DNA from: Anthostomella pinea
Taxonomy: Eukaryota; Ascomycota; Sordariomycetes; Xylariales; Xylariaceae
DNA: 64,000 nt
Assembly (NCBI GenBank): GCA_963556695.1
Contig: CAUWAG010000004.1
Span: forward strand, 1,116,001-1,180,000
Reading direction: 5' to 3'
Part shown: in pieces, positions 35,596 to 46,978 of the stretch
Layout of the letters: every line of letters begins with the position of its first letter
How positions within the stretch are numbered: the stretch's first letter is position 1
Translations under genes and position numbers: made by a program
Notes under the pieces: generated by a model
What the model was told of the DNA's origin: nothing
What the model saw: only the letters and a program-made list of their open reading frames with translations
Databases searched by the model: none

Positions 35596-37423
35596 TCATA
35601 GACTACTAGTCTTCTCGTCTCTATTTGCGCCGAAGTCGCCACCTATATTTGTTTGCCGCGGACGGAAGACCAAATGTGGTCCATCATGGTCAGCAACGAA
35701 CATGTCGCGTAGCTCAAACTCTTCCGTCCCCCTTTCGCCGTTCTCCCGTTCCCACGGCGTCGGACCCCCCACAGTTTCGGCCGTATCTGATGCTTGTTCA
35801 AAGTCGAAGTACCACAGTGTCTTGGCCACGACGAGACTGGCCTCCAGGTAAGCCATAGCTTTCCCTACACATCCCCGAGAGCCAGTGGAGAAGGCCGCAA
35901 ATGCATTCCTGTTATTCCGGGCCGCTTCCGGGCTGTCCGGCAGCCAGCGTTCCGGCTTGTAGGTAAACGAGTCGGGGAAGTACTCTTCGTTGTGGTGCAT
36001 AGCGTATGCGTTCACTCCGATCTGCGTGCCTCGGGGCACGATGTGGCCATCGACCATGAAAGGCTCTGCCGCATTCCGGTACTCGAAAGCTTCCTCGCGC
36101 CAAAGGGTCCCGGGGAGTGGTGGAGACATCCTCAGGGCTTCGTCGATACATGCGCGCATGTAATGGCAGTTGGTGAGCTGTGGACCGTTGCGGATATCGC
36201 TTTCGCTGTTGAAAGTTGAGTGGATCTCGTGTGTAAGCTTCCGATAGCATTCTGGGTTCCTCGAGAGATAGAAGAACACGGCACACAGTGTCGTTGATAT
36301 TGTATCGCTTCCTGTTTCCCATGCGAGTTCATGTGAGCGAGTGCACCGGAAAGTGTTGCCCCTGGGAATGGAGACGTACCTGCTGAAAGGAAAAACACTG
36401 CCTCGGACTCCATCTCACGAAGCAAGACCTCGTCATCCTCAGATACTGATAGCCTGTCCGTCAAGTACAGCAAGTCCTGCTTGTTGTCTCGACCTGCAAT
36501 ACGGCTGCGAAGCATGGTCTCCAAACTCTTGAAGTAGCTTCCACCCCTGAATTGAGAGCGCAAAAACGGCAACCTCACTAGGCTAAGTGTGCCCAGGAAG
36601 GGTAGCTGCATGCCGAGATTGAGGTAGAAATGGGCCTTCGAGGCGACAACAGAGCGATGTGTCGTCTCGGTCTGGAGCTTCAAAGGAAATGAGAAGGCAA
36701 GTTGGCCCATGATGTCCATCGCGAGGTACTTCAACCGTTCCGTCATATTCACCGGCCTTGGTTGACTGCCATCGCATGACCGCCGCAGCTGCTGCACGAG
36801 GATGTTGACTTGATGTTGCATTATGGGTTCGAACGATCGCATCGACCGCTCGTTGAGGACCCGACTGACGAGGTTGCGTTTCCTCTGGTGGAGTTGCTTG
36901 TCGATGGCGTTGAAGATGCCGTAGACACCTGGCTCGCTCGACCCGACCAGATAAGCATGAGACTTCGTGAACCTTTCATTTCTGTAGATGTCTATGTCGG
37001 TCAGCGGCTGCGTCGGGAATCATCTCAGGTGAGGCCTTACCATGAAGAGCTTGCACAGTGTTGAACACGAGCTTATTGGGTCCCTGTCTGACTACTGAAC
37101 CTGAAGCAGGCCGGGTCAGCTATTGCGCTGTCGACGACGAGGCAAGCTTTCTCACCATAGTCCACATGGTCCTGCCATGTTCTCCGATGGAGGTTGGTAT
37201 TATAAGCATAGTAGGCGCCGTAAAGACCAGAAAGCCTAGCTGAAATGGGCCCTGGATACCGACGCAATGGGTGAAGTAGAATGCGGTAGACGCCGAGAAG
37301 AACACACTTTGCCGCACGTTAACCATGGTCTCGAAAATGGGTTGAGGGCACACCTACGTATGTAATGAGAATGCAGATACTATATGTTCCAGCCAACATG
37401 GTAGGGTGAATGAGCGAATACAT
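35596..37423 (-). CDS. Cytochrome P450 monooxygenase
   Basis: Five exons on the minus strand: 37423-37358, 37306-37156, 37100-37041, 36991-36380 and 36311-35596. All junctions are GT..AG and the phases close, giving 534 aa. The N-terminus is a membrane anchor (LAGTYSICILITY) followed by LLHPLRRYPGP, the Pro-rich hinge typical of microsomal P450s. The I-helix is AGSDTISTT, split by the last intron. ExxR is EALR (about 354-357), PERW is present, and the heme-binding loop is FSTGSRGCVGK with the Cys ligand at about 444. All signature residues are intact. It should be an ER-bound enzyme oxidising a small molecule with electrons from P450 reductase. It resembles fungal families of the isotrichodermin-hydroxylase type (CYP65-like), but the family number and substrate are guesses. 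The divergent MFS gene at 39230 is its nearest intact neighbour. Confidence 0.92.
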
Positions 37424-38180
37424 GGTCTGGACTTCGTCACAGTATGAAATGAGCAATATAATAAAGTGACTTGAATCGGGAAAGAACAATGTGTGATGAA
37501 CTGAAGGAATGAATCGGCTGGTACCCGGGTGCAGCCAATGGAAACGACATGCCTTTAAGTTCTTTATGAACCTGCATTTATCTTCAAGCTCGAGCCTCGA
37601 TCACATGTAACCGTGTCCAAAAGAGTCGGCCCTGAAGTCCTCATTCTTCAGCCATCATACCAGTAGCGCGGACGCATCCATGTGGCGAGGGAGGTAGATG
37701 ACCGAAATAGGATTCCAGACCACCGTTTTAGAACATCGGATCTGCACCTCAATGTCCACCCTGGCCATATGGGAGTGATCTGACAGATTGGGCCGGGATG
37801 AGCATCCTGCTTGTCAGCCGAAGCCCGTTTGTTCGTCCCGTTCCATGGCGTACCCCTTATTTCCGCACTCGTCAAACAAAGTCGTCCTCTTGGGCGGTCA
37901 AGTCCTTCTCGTTCTCGGACGTTGCGCTTACGTAGTTTGGCACATCCTTCTCCCATATCGACACCTGATTAGCCACCCGAACCAACAAAATGATAGTGGG
38001 GATTGAGGCTAAGAAGCGCTGTTGGTATGAAACGGCCAACATATTACTGGACCCCAACGTACGAAGCGTGGTCGCAGGCAGTAGTTCCCTTTCTGGCTGC
38101 CTGGTCGAGAACTTCTGGCATGGCCCCTGCTCCGATTAATTTCCATGAGATGCGGTACTTCAGAATAGAACCCCTGCTTA
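37424..38180. promoter_or_regulatory. Upstream region of the P450 gene
   Basis: This is the 5' side of the minus-strand P450. Short open frames exist on both strands, but none has domain character or splice support. No specific regulatory site is identified. Confidence 0.35.
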
Positions 38181-38379
38181 CAGGTGTCCAGGATGGTAAT
38201 GGTTAGCGGTTCCACGTGTATCTACAATGGTAATAGGTAGAACTTTTATGTGATAAGAACTTTTTAATGGAACTTTTTAATAATAAGAACGGGTATATAT
38301 GAGGATGGGAATTACAGGCATCATATTGGATTCAGAACCATACCCTGGAACCGCTAACCATTACCATCCTTGCTACCTG
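38181..38379. mobile_element. MITE, 199 bp, TA target site
   Basis: A pair of inverted repeats of about 33 bp sits at 38181-38213 and 38347-38379. The inner GGATGGTAATGGTTAGCGGT part is identical and there are about three differences near the outer ends. TA flanks both sides (38179-38180 and 38380-38381). The spacer is AT-rich with AACTTTTTAAT-type repeats and no coding capacity. The size, ends and TA target fit a non-autonomous element of the Tc1/mariner superfamily. It lies between the divergent P450 and MFS genes. Confidence 0.8.
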
Positions 38380-38381
38380 TA

Positions 38382-39229
38382 GTGCCAGGGCCCTGATAGG
38401 AGGACGGACCCGTCTGGACACGGTATGGAGTATCAAGAAACTACAACGCCTGTATATGCGGGAGCGAAGTTGTTGGCCCCAATGCTGACATGGTAGGAAT
38501 GTGTGCGGTGGTACCTGGCTTGCAGCATGCTGTATGTAAGCGAATAAGTTAGTCCGCTCCGCTTCAGCTATTGGTAAGCTTACACATGTCCGCTGTCGTG
38601 ATATACTTAGCAGTAACAACGTCGTATTGAGACGCAGGTAAGACACTAGAACTTCAGCTGTATATTCCGGGCATCAACCTGGCTGTCATGTAATCCGAAA
38701 CCGATCGATACATGCGTTTGTAAGGTTGACCTCTGTGCTAAGCTGTTCTCGATTAGGTCATCAGGCAGAAGCCGAAGCTGTATACCTACGTCACACCGAC
38801 CCCTTTCCTCGAAATGGCCCCATAATGGCGGCTGGGGTTTTCAGCCCCCGACCACAATAATAAGGCTGATGTGACAGGTGTGTGCTGTGCGTGCATGGTC
38901 AGGATCAAGGATTATTCCCGTTGGCGGAATACCCCTGTGCGGCGCATGCTAATCCTGGTCGGTACATTACACTCGCGGAAGCAGCTCATCTCTCGCTGGC
39001 GGCGCAGGAAATACCAGCACAATGATGGTAATCTTTTCGTCCTTCTGTGATGTGTGCTCCCATCCCATATCTTTGCCACTGGCATCTCGCTTCTGGGGAA
39101 ACCCCGACTTGAATCCATAGCCGATTCGCATCCCCCTTTCTCTTTTAGTCTTGATTCCTGGCTTTCGTTTGAACATAGGAAGTCGTCGCGCTTGAGAACT
39201 GACTGTACTCCTCAACACGCCTGGCGGTC
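38382..39229. promoter_or_regulatory. Upstream region of the MFS gene
   Basis: This 850-bp stretch lies before the MFS start codon. A pyrimidine-rich leader (CCCCCTTTCTCTTTTAGTC, about 39132-39150) lies close to the ATG. No gene is recognised. Confidence 0.35.
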
Positions 39230-41253
39230 ATGGCTGTTGATACAGGTCCCGGCCTCAGTGGCCGTTCCTCCGATAAGACTTCGGAGGAAAGACCGAGCAT
39301 AAAGCAAGAAGAACACGATATGGTAGACGAACGACAGATACCGTCTAAAGACCAGAACAAGATGGTCTATCTTCAAGGTGCTCAATTCTGGTCCATCGTT
39401 ATATCGTACAACATCCTGGCCCCTTTCGGTGTTATATGGGTGATTGATTATTCAATAGCATTGCGATAATGATGTTCATCACGAACCTCGAGGTTCCCGT
39501 CGTGACTACGGCTTTGGTTGCCATCACGGATGACTTGGGTGGTTTCGACAGCGTCGGCTGGGTCGTCGCTAGCTACTTGCTTGGATACGTAGGTCAGTCG
39601 CGTCATCGGTGCTCAACCCTGCGGTCACCCTCTTACGCGTCTCGGTAGCTGTCATTGTTATTTGCGCCAAGTTCAGTGACATCTTTGGTCGGAAGCTGGT
39701 CTTCTTGCTCTCCATCGCATGGTTCATCATCTTTTCTGCGGCTTGCGCTGCTTCACAGACCATGGTACAGCTGTGAGTTGCCCGTCCGCTTTTTCCCTTA
39801 CGTACCGCATGCTGATAGTATATGACAGGATTGTCTTTCGGGCGTTCCAGGGCCTTGGTGGTGGTGGTTGCTTCTCCCTCTGCACGATCCTGATTACCGA
39901 GCTCGTTCCTGCGGAGAGCTATACACAGTTTGTATCCAACATATCGCTCTCCAATGCTCTGGCGCTCTTGCTAGGGCCCATCATCGGTGGCGCGATAGCT
40001 ACTCACACCACCTGGAGGTGGATCTTCATCATCAAGTCCGTCTAGCTGCTTCCCCTATCACACCACCCACGACGTACTGATATTTCGAGCAACAGCGTTC
40101 CAATAGCAGTACCCGCCTTCGTGGTGGCATTGCTCGCTATTCCCAAAGACTTCCCGCACCACGGCCGACTCAGTAGCCAGCCAATGGGCATGAAGCATCT
40201 GTTGTCGAAGGCCACGCTTGATCGTGTTGATATTCCAGGGACTGCTCTCATCCTCTGTGCAACGCTGGCTCTGACAGCTGGCTTCGAGGAGGCCGACAAG
40301 AAGTTTCCTTGGAAGTCTGCGTACGTCATCACCTTATTGACCGTGGCGGGACTTCTGTGGATTGCCCTCGTCCTCTGGGAGCGGTACGTAACGATTTCGG
40401 ACAAGATCCGAGAGCCTGTGCTGCCTTGGAGGTTCCTTACGAACCGGCAGATGATAGGCATACTATTGTGAGCGCCCGATCCCTCCACCACCTGTTTCAT
40501 CGATGAAGCATCAACTAACGCGAATGACCAAGAAACTTCTTCTTCCTGGGCGGTCCTACCATCATTGGCATGTTCATCATCCCTCAGAGATACGAGCTGG
40601 TGTACGGGATCTCCGGTCTCGACGCTGGCGTTAGGCTCATACCCTTCACGATTACCATTGCGGCTGGCTCAATCTTCGCATCTATTCTGGCAGGCAAACT
40701 GAAGGTCCCCCCAATGTACCTTGTCCTGCTAGGGTCTAGTCTCCAAATCATCGGGTTCGCTTTGCTAGGCACACTACCTTCGACTCTCCACATACCTGCG
40801 CGCATGTATGGCTACGAGATCATCACTGGATGGGGCTGCGGGATAAACTTCTCGCTACTCTTCATCATGATCCCTTGGGTGATTGAGGGACGCGATCGCG
40901 GTGAGTCTTGCCATTGCTAACTCCATACCCCTATCTAACAAACCACAGCTTCGGGCATGGGTGCTGGCGCCCAGTTCAGAATGATGGGCAGTGCTGTAAT
41001 CCTGGCAATCTCAACCTCGGTCTTCAACACCTATACGCGACCAATCCTTCAGAAACTTCTAGGTGTCTCGGACTCGGACTCTCTCATCCAGTCGGGGGCT
41101 TCCTTGGCTTCGCTGCCTCAAGCGCTGCAAGATCAGGTCCGGTACACACTCGGCGAAGGGTACAATCGACAGATCCTTGTTCTGTGTGTTTCGGCTGCCT
41201 TGCAGATTCCGTTTACCCTCTTGATGTGGAAGAAGAAGCAGCTTGTGATTTGA
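39230..41253 (+). CDS. MFS multidrug-type transporter
   Basis: Seven exons: 39230-39405, 39459-39592, 39649-39772, 39829-40035, 40096-40467, 40533-40900 and 40949-41253. Junctions are GT..AG with matching phase, giving 561 aa. A charged N-terminal tail of about 45 residues precedes many hydrophobic spans. The second span reads ITNLEVPVVTTALVAITDD, and the loop KFSDIFGRK matches the MFS loop 2-3 signature. RAFQGLGGGGCFS and LLGPIIGGAIATHTTWRW are the drug:H+ antiporter motifs (motif C type), and WIFIINVPIAV follows. The length suggests 14 spans (DHA2-like). It is a plasma-membrane exporter driven by proton exchange; the substrate is unknown. Its divergence from a P450 suggests that it may export a product or toxic substrate of that enzyme. 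Confidence 0.92.
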
Positions 41254-41773
41254 GCAGTGGGTGCCCATTGGAAGATCATATCGTCATCCAGAGGAGGCCG
41301 AATTCCGGGAAGAACATACTGCGAGCCTACTAGGTTAGATGTGCGAGGTCGTGCGCTGGACGTGGGACGTATAAGTTAAAGCCAGGACTATATTTTAGAA
41401 TGTTAATCATGAATACGTTTCTGTTCTACTCTAGGTCTCTGGGAAACCACTACGGGCAGCTGTCCCTCAAACATCGCCTCTTGACCGATACTGTAGTCAG
41501 GCTGGTGACGATGCTGCTGACAACGGAGCTACATGCACATTCATGGCTGTCTGGAAGATCCGACTTGGCAAGCTCTCAGACGAGGGAGCTTGAATCCGTG
41601 ACTGCGGACAACGTGTGGCCGACTATCGAGCGGCATGCCTGGGGAGAAACCCAACAACCCGGATTCAGGGGCCTGCGTTGGCGCTGTTGGTTGTTGGTCA
41701 ATTGGCGAGCTCGCTTAAGCCAGGATCTGATTCCCGTCGTTGGAATGCAATGCTGATGTGGTCACACTTGCAC
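41254..41773. other. Intergenic, no gene recognised
   Basis: This is the 3' flank of the MFS gene up to the left target duplication of a LINE fragment. No gene is recognised. Confidence 0.45.
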
Positions 41774-42080
41774 TCAAATCAAGAGGTTACTTGGGGGAGA
41801 GGAGCGCGGAATGGGCAAGATTTGTTGAGAAGAGCAAGTTCTTTTCATCAATCTGCCCCCGATAGAGAGCTGTTCTTGAAGGACCAGATGGATGACCCCA
41901 GAGTCATACAGCCGCAATAACGGGGATGGGCTCGTGAGCGGGACTGACTGTACTTATTATCTTGATACCTCCACAACCCTGCGATGCAGAGGCTCTGGGA
42001 GGCGTGGTTTGCACTACTGAGGAGCGATTCCCTACGTTAATTACAATCAATCAATCAATCAATCAATCAAATCAAGAGGT
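41774..42080 (+). mobile_element. 5'-truncated Tad1/I-like LINE, 3' end only
   Basis: 41788-42066 matches the last 280 bp of the LINE at 16189-21790 with few differences, including the AATC-type tail. It is flanked by the 14-bp duplication TCAAATCAAGAGGT at 41774-41787 and 42067-42080. This is a typical dead-on-arrival insertion, truncated during reverse transcription. A target duplication and intact tail show that it moved as an RNA copy and is not a segment of a larger duplication. Confidence 0.92.
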
Positions 42081-42964
42081 CATCACCATGCGGCCGTACA
42101 GACCCATGTTCATGTGCGCGCCTAGCAATGGACACGTCTGATGTGACACAGCCAATCGGATTTCGAACATATGCACAAGCACATTCCACGAACGGACTTC
42201 GCGCACCCGACAGACTGGGTCGTTCCCAGGATGATGAAGCAACACGCACCAGTATTGCCAGGGTCTGCCGCACATCGAGACGAGCTGAATGCCTCGCAAT
42301 CCCTCGATGTGGCTAGATCAGTTTCAACATTATGCCGCCTTCGCTGTCACGCACGTCTCTGCAATGCTCCTGCATGACCAACGCCCAACAGCCCACAACT
42401 GGAACGTCATCCATGTACAGGGGTTCTTCTGCTTCGTCATAGACCGCTTTGGTAACAACAGCAGACTTGTTGCCCTGAACAGCCTCACTGAAAGGTCTGG
42501 TTCTGCTTCCCACATTCCATCGCCTGCAGCTGCGCGGTCTGCCACGATCTTGATAGTACTATCCTCGCTTATATTACACCCGAGGACGTGGTAACGCGCC
42601 AGGTATGATGACGCTTAAGTGTTAGTGCCTGGTGTCTTTCTCCAGGGCGTTGAAGCAACCACGCGGAAGAATCATTTGGTCTCCTTATAAGTATTTACTA
42701 GTTCTAGGTGATCAGGACATCAATGCACTCCCCAGTACTGCTCCGGATGCATTCCATCTTGCTGATGTTGGAAGCACAACCCACCAAACTCCAAGAATGC
42801 TCGAACAATGAATGTACTTCCGTGACACCTCACACAAGTCCATATAAGAGGCGCGTGATCTTCCTCATGGGATTCGCAATCCCACCAAGCAGAAGCGAAG
42901 AATCTAAATCTGAGTGTCAAGACCTACCTTAGTGTCCTTCTCACACCAGTTCCAGGCTGCATTT
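42081..42964. other. Intergenic, no gene recognised
   Basis: This lies between the LINE fragment and the rhodopsin-like gene. Several frames overlap on both strands without domain features. The final 100 bp includes the leader of the next gene. Confidence 0.4.
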
Positions 42965-44369
42965 ATGATCCCGATGCCGGATTCTGGGGTTTCCTCCCAG
43001 TCTGCTCAGTCTGAAGATATCCTGTATTGCCCTGCCTTGGCGCCTCCTGCAGGCGTTGTGCCTGACTTCGATAACCCTCCCAATCAAAATGGGCTTGTTT
43101 TTGCAGTTATCGCTGTGTGTATATCGTTGATAAGCATTGCGTCTTTAATCCGAGCCTACACGAGACTATTTTACCTCAGGAGAGTCAGGGTCGAGGATTG
43201 TGAGTCGGAGGACCCCTATCAAATCAGTACTTGGCTGACCTGGCGAGCCCTAGACCTAGGAATTCTGGCATATGTCCGTCTTAGGGGTCTTTGGCTTACA
43301 TCATGCTGACTCTTGATCACCAGGCGTTCTATATCGGAGCCACGACTGTTCTGGCCACCATGACTCACAGGACTGGCCTGTTCGTCCACCAGTGGGACCT
43401 TCGACTGAGCGGCTTGGAACACTTTGTATATGTCAGTGTAACATGGTCTACCTACGCTAAAAGATACGAGCAGCTCACAAATAACAGTGCTATCTTATCA
43501 CAACGATACTCTACTGTTTTGCTATCTCGTTCATCAAGGCGTCCATCCTCCTCGAATGGATCCGGATATTTGTTCCTAAATCAACGCGCAACAGGTTCTT
43601 TTGGATATGTTACGCCATGGTCTGGGCCAATTCGTTATTCTATGCTATCACAGTCATCACCCTCAACCTCACTTGTGTTCCTCGAGAGCGGATTTGGCGC
43701 CGCTGGATACCGGGAACGTGCATCAACATCAACGCCTTCAATCTCTTCATTTCGATCTTCAACCTGATATTCGACGTCCTCATCTTGTCGCTCCCGCATC
43801 GGGTGATATGGAGGTTGGCGCTGTCAACGCGGCAGAAGATTGGTATCTCCTTCATCTTCTCAGTTGGCATTGTGTACGTCGCAGCCCCTATCGAAGTGCT
43901 CGTATCTCCCACGATCCTTGATTATGTTAATGCCGCCCCCAGGACCTGCGTCTGTGCCGCCGGTCGCGTTGCTTCCGCAGTCAACTTGACCTACAACCTC
44001 GACACAACCTACGCGTACTCCAGGCACCTGATATGGGGCCTTGCCGAGACCACGACCGCGGGACTAGTCTTCTGCGTTCCAGCAATACCCCTCGCTTTTC
44101 GTAAGGGCCGCAACTCGACATCCACGCATGATGTATCTCTGCTACTTCGAGGAATCGACATCAGGAACACCGAGATCCGTGGTTCATTGGTTTCCAGGCT
44201 TAGTTACTCGGACGATTATACTCCCCGTATCATACGAACAGTAGGAAGAGTACTGAAGTACGAATGTATATATTTACGATACAAGCATACGTGCATGTCG
44301 CTCTATGTGTACGCCTCTGCAGCGAACGTAAGCTTCCCAACTTATGTGGAGGTGCGGCTGGGAGCATAA
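42965..44369 (+). CDS. Fungal rhodopsin-like (PTH11/SAT4-type) integral membrane protein
   Basis: Proposed exons are 42965-43199, 43254-43273, 43324-43431, 43488-43873 and 43943-44369, with consistent GT..AG phases and 391 aa. Exon 2 is only 20 nt and restores YLGILAY. The translation opens with a Pro-rich, extracytoplasmic start (ALAPPAGVVPDFDNPP), then LVFAVIAVCISLISIASLI and further hydrophobic spans. It includes LFVHQWDLRLSGLEHF, SFIKASILLEWIRIFVP, the Cys-containing TCININAFN, LIFDVLILSLPHRVIWRL and WGLAETTTAGLVFCVPAIP. These are the usual landmarks of the seven-span fungal rhodopsin-domain family, whose biochemical role is mostly unknown. The C-terminal tail after RIIRTVGRV looks atypical, so a last intron may have been missed there. 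Confidence 0.82.
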
Positions 44370-44612
44370 CTTGTCATGCAGGTGGCCAGTGTCACGAAGG
44401 AGGCTCAGTGGTGTCGACAGATGTACCGGTGGTTAGTGTACGTCCCCAACCTGGTATGAAGACTACCGGCGAAGTGAAACAATATACCAAATAAACCACC
44501 CACTTCATTTTGAACGCCTCCGACCTGTTAAATGAGGTTCTCAAGGCAACCAGTTGTTGTTTGGTTGTGCGCTTAGCCTGTGATCACGGCTTCTAGACAC
44601 CTTGAGATGTAA

Positions 44613-44790
44613 AACAGTGCGTAGATGGTTCATATGGTTGATACTTATGTGTTTGGTGCTGATTCTGATAATTCTGTCGTTGTGAAGTCTCTGTTGGTGG
44701 CCCCAAAGTACTGTAATGGCCCCTGATCAGAGCACTGCCACCTCCCTGACGCCACGGTGGCTTGTGTGCTGTTCAACATGAGATTGGTGA
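44613..44790 (+). repeat. Dispersed repeat, copy 2 (related to 57022-57200)
   Basis: Shared blocks in the same order and strand are AACAGTGCGT, ATGGTTCATATGG, TGTTGTGAAGTCTCTGT-like sequence, CACTGCCACC and CCTGACGCCACGGTGGCTTG. The two copies are clearly homologous but diverged. There is no open reading frame. Confidence 0.7.
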
Positions 44791-44876
44791 AGCACACCTC
44801 ATGAGTCAACAAGACAACCTTCATTTAATGCCACCCAGTAACAGCTGAGTGTCAGATTCATTGATGGGCTGTATTT

Positions 44877-45015
44877 ACAGAAGAGGGATACTAAAGGGGG
44901 TACTTGTCTACTTAAATGACTGTGGGTGACCTCTGAGAGCTAACTATCAGGTGATCCCATAGGATGACCAATATACTGCCCATAACACGCCACTGAGCAC
45001 GTATTCTGACACTAA
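44877..45015 (-). repeat. Dispersed repeat, inverted relative to 11265-11413
   Basis: Read on the minus strand, CGTGCTCAGTGGCG, GGGATCACCTG and CAGAGGTC match the same order at 11265-11413. Its closeness to the 44613-44790 repeat suggests that both belong to one element. Confidence 0.6.
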
Positions 45016-45412
45016 AGGGATTGAGAGTGTGGCGGTGTGTAGATTCTGCCCATAAGCGCAGCTGAAAGTTTCGCCGAATTGCGCCACGAATAATCGAAAA
45101 AAATAGCCACCTACATGTATTTTTCAAGTCGGGGGAACAAGGGAACAACGCGAGCCTCGATTCTCAAACGATGTCGAGATTCATTCATTACGAAACATAA
45201 GACCGATGAATCAAGGTGTGTCCCGGTTGCAACATGCTAGCGAAGCCCAATCGTTCCCCTCTGGCTTCGTGATTTTTCTCGACCTGTTGCTCACCAGGCG
45301 CCAATAACTTAGCACTTCTCAGCGCTTGCTATCAGGGAGTTTGTCTGTCACCAGATTTTCCCCCAAAATACAACACCTTTTTCTACGACATACCTTCCGA
45401 ACCACTGCAATC

Positions 45413-46362
45413 ATGACGACAATCCTGGAGAGCCTTCCGTCCGAGTTGTTTTGCATGATCGCAGGCCACCTGCCGATCGAGAGCAAGGTCGCATTGACGA
45501 TGTGCAGCAAAACCACCATGGGGCATCTCGGCACAGCGACCTTTACAGAGACATTTACGAAGACCTTAGCTCCTGGTACAGATGGCTACAGCTGCTGTCG
45601 CGGGACTTGCACGAGCAAGACGCTTGCTACTTTTGCTGCAAAATCCATTCGCCCTTGGAACCATACAACCCATACGCGCAAAGTCTATGTTCATATGAAT
45701 GGATCTGTCGCATAAAGCGCCCCCGGAGCTTTTGGAAGATTCCCAAGGTCGTCATCGATGCGGTAATCCTGCGCGCCTCCGTTGGTCAAGACTACCGTTA
45801 CACCTTGACCAACGTGAACACCAGCCGCCCTATCACCAGCCCCCACGGCCACTTCCGCTACGGGCGCGCCTTCTATAAAGCCCGCGTCTTTGATGGAAAA
45901 TTCGTACTGCGAACGCAGTCGGCATGGTATTATCATCGAGGCGGGAGCATGTCGCATGATTTCTTCGCTGCTGACTTCGACGGCGCCTGTCAACATTTCA
46001 AGTGGTCCCAAGAACGACCCTTTCACGAGGCACTGGGCAAGATTCGCTCATGCGACAGATGCATGACCGACTACACCACCAACCTCCTGCAGCCACTGGG
46101 AGGCGAAGAGGTGTTGATCTTCACGAGCTGGAGCCAACTCATCGCCGGCCCGACGTACCTGGACGAGGAGCCGCGGATGAACGAATATTATAGGAGCCTA
46201 GAGCCAGATGGGTGTGTGTTCGAGGCCTTTGAGCCACAGCGACTTGTGGTGGACCTGGGCGCGAAGGACACCGCCAGAATACTCGAAGACCTTCGTAGCC
46301 TTCCAGATGTCAAGAGAACACATCGGTATATTTGCAACTACCACAGTGGCCGATGGGATTGA
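45413..46362 (+). pseudogene. F-box-like protein gene with a frame break near 45535
   Basis: From ATG 45413 the first frame gives a short F-box-like start (MTTILESLPSELFCMIAGHL then CSKTTMGHLG). The protein-like sequence then continues in another frame (SDLYRDIYEDLSSWYRWL, DACYFCCKIHSPLEP) to the stop at 46362. The switch falls at about 45525-45545, and no intron of plausible length fits, so a one-base indel or sequence error is likely. The downstream part has a CxxC pair (SCDRCMTDY) and Trp-rich segments. Many fungal F-box proteins share this plan: an N-terminal F-box followed by a CYxC-type short motif and a lineage-specific domain. A working F-box protein would recruit substrates to an SCF ubiquitin ligase. 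Confidence 0.6.
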
Positions 46363-46978
46363 GTCGGGATGGATATGGCCCTGCTCTATTGGGATACAAT
46401 GCGTGCTCCAACCGCCGATCAACCGTTCAGAGAAGGAGAGAATCACAGAGGAAACGAACACGGGACTGCGGGCTTTCGGACCTATAGCGTTAGAGTCTTG
46501 TATGGATTTATACTAGTGTGCTCCTGGGTGCGCCGGGGGTCGACCGGGTGTGAGCACAGAAGAAAGGCTTCGGCCGATATTCGAGTTTCCAAAGTGGTAG
46601 AGTCGTCCGTGTCATTATGGACCACCGAAATGAATATCGAACGTTCTTCTCTGCATAAGAGAATCGCCCAGGCTGAGTGTGGCATGTTAGACTTCGAGAT
46701 CAGAATAAAGATTTTGACATATGATACCCCTGTTCCACGCCATACAGCTGTTGGAAAACGAATGTTGGTAATGCGCACGTATGCTAGTCCTTAACAGGAT
46801 AGCAACAAATGAGTGTTCTATAGGAATGGACACCAGCTTCCTTTCTGACATAAAAGGACCACAAAAGAGAGTCTCTGGACCCAATGCCCACCTCCGACAT
46901 ACTTGGGTCGAGCCATCAGAGCAATTACCCTCGCCGTTCTATCCTTCACCCTGGCGTCTGCTGTGTTTTGCAAACTCC
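46363..46978. other. Convergent intergenic region
   Basis: This separates the 3' ends of the F-box-like gene (plus) and the HeLo-like gene (minus). It should hold both terminators. No gene is recognised. Confidence 0.45.

Larger units (their letters stand above)
44370..45412. other. Intergenic with dispersed-repeat sequence
   Basis: There is no gene. Segments 44613-44790 and 44877-45015 are each repeated elsewhere in the window (separate entries), so most of this stretch may be one old repetitive element. Confidence 0.5.

Noticed and set aside
37648..38646. Minus-strand frames between the P450 and MFS genes
   Set aside because: Composition is unlike a protein, with many Arg, Trp and Cys residues and no conserved pattern. 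Part of the region is the MITE.
40908..41333. Separate 141-aa frame at the end of the MFS gene
   Set aside because: It overlaps the last intron and exon of the MFS gene in another frame and has no hydrophobic spans or domain.
35596..44369. Secondary-metabolite biosynthetic cluster
   Set aside because: P450, MFS and rhodopsin-like genes occur together, but no polyketide synthase, NRPS, terpene synthase or other backbone enzyme is in the window, so a cluster call is not supported.
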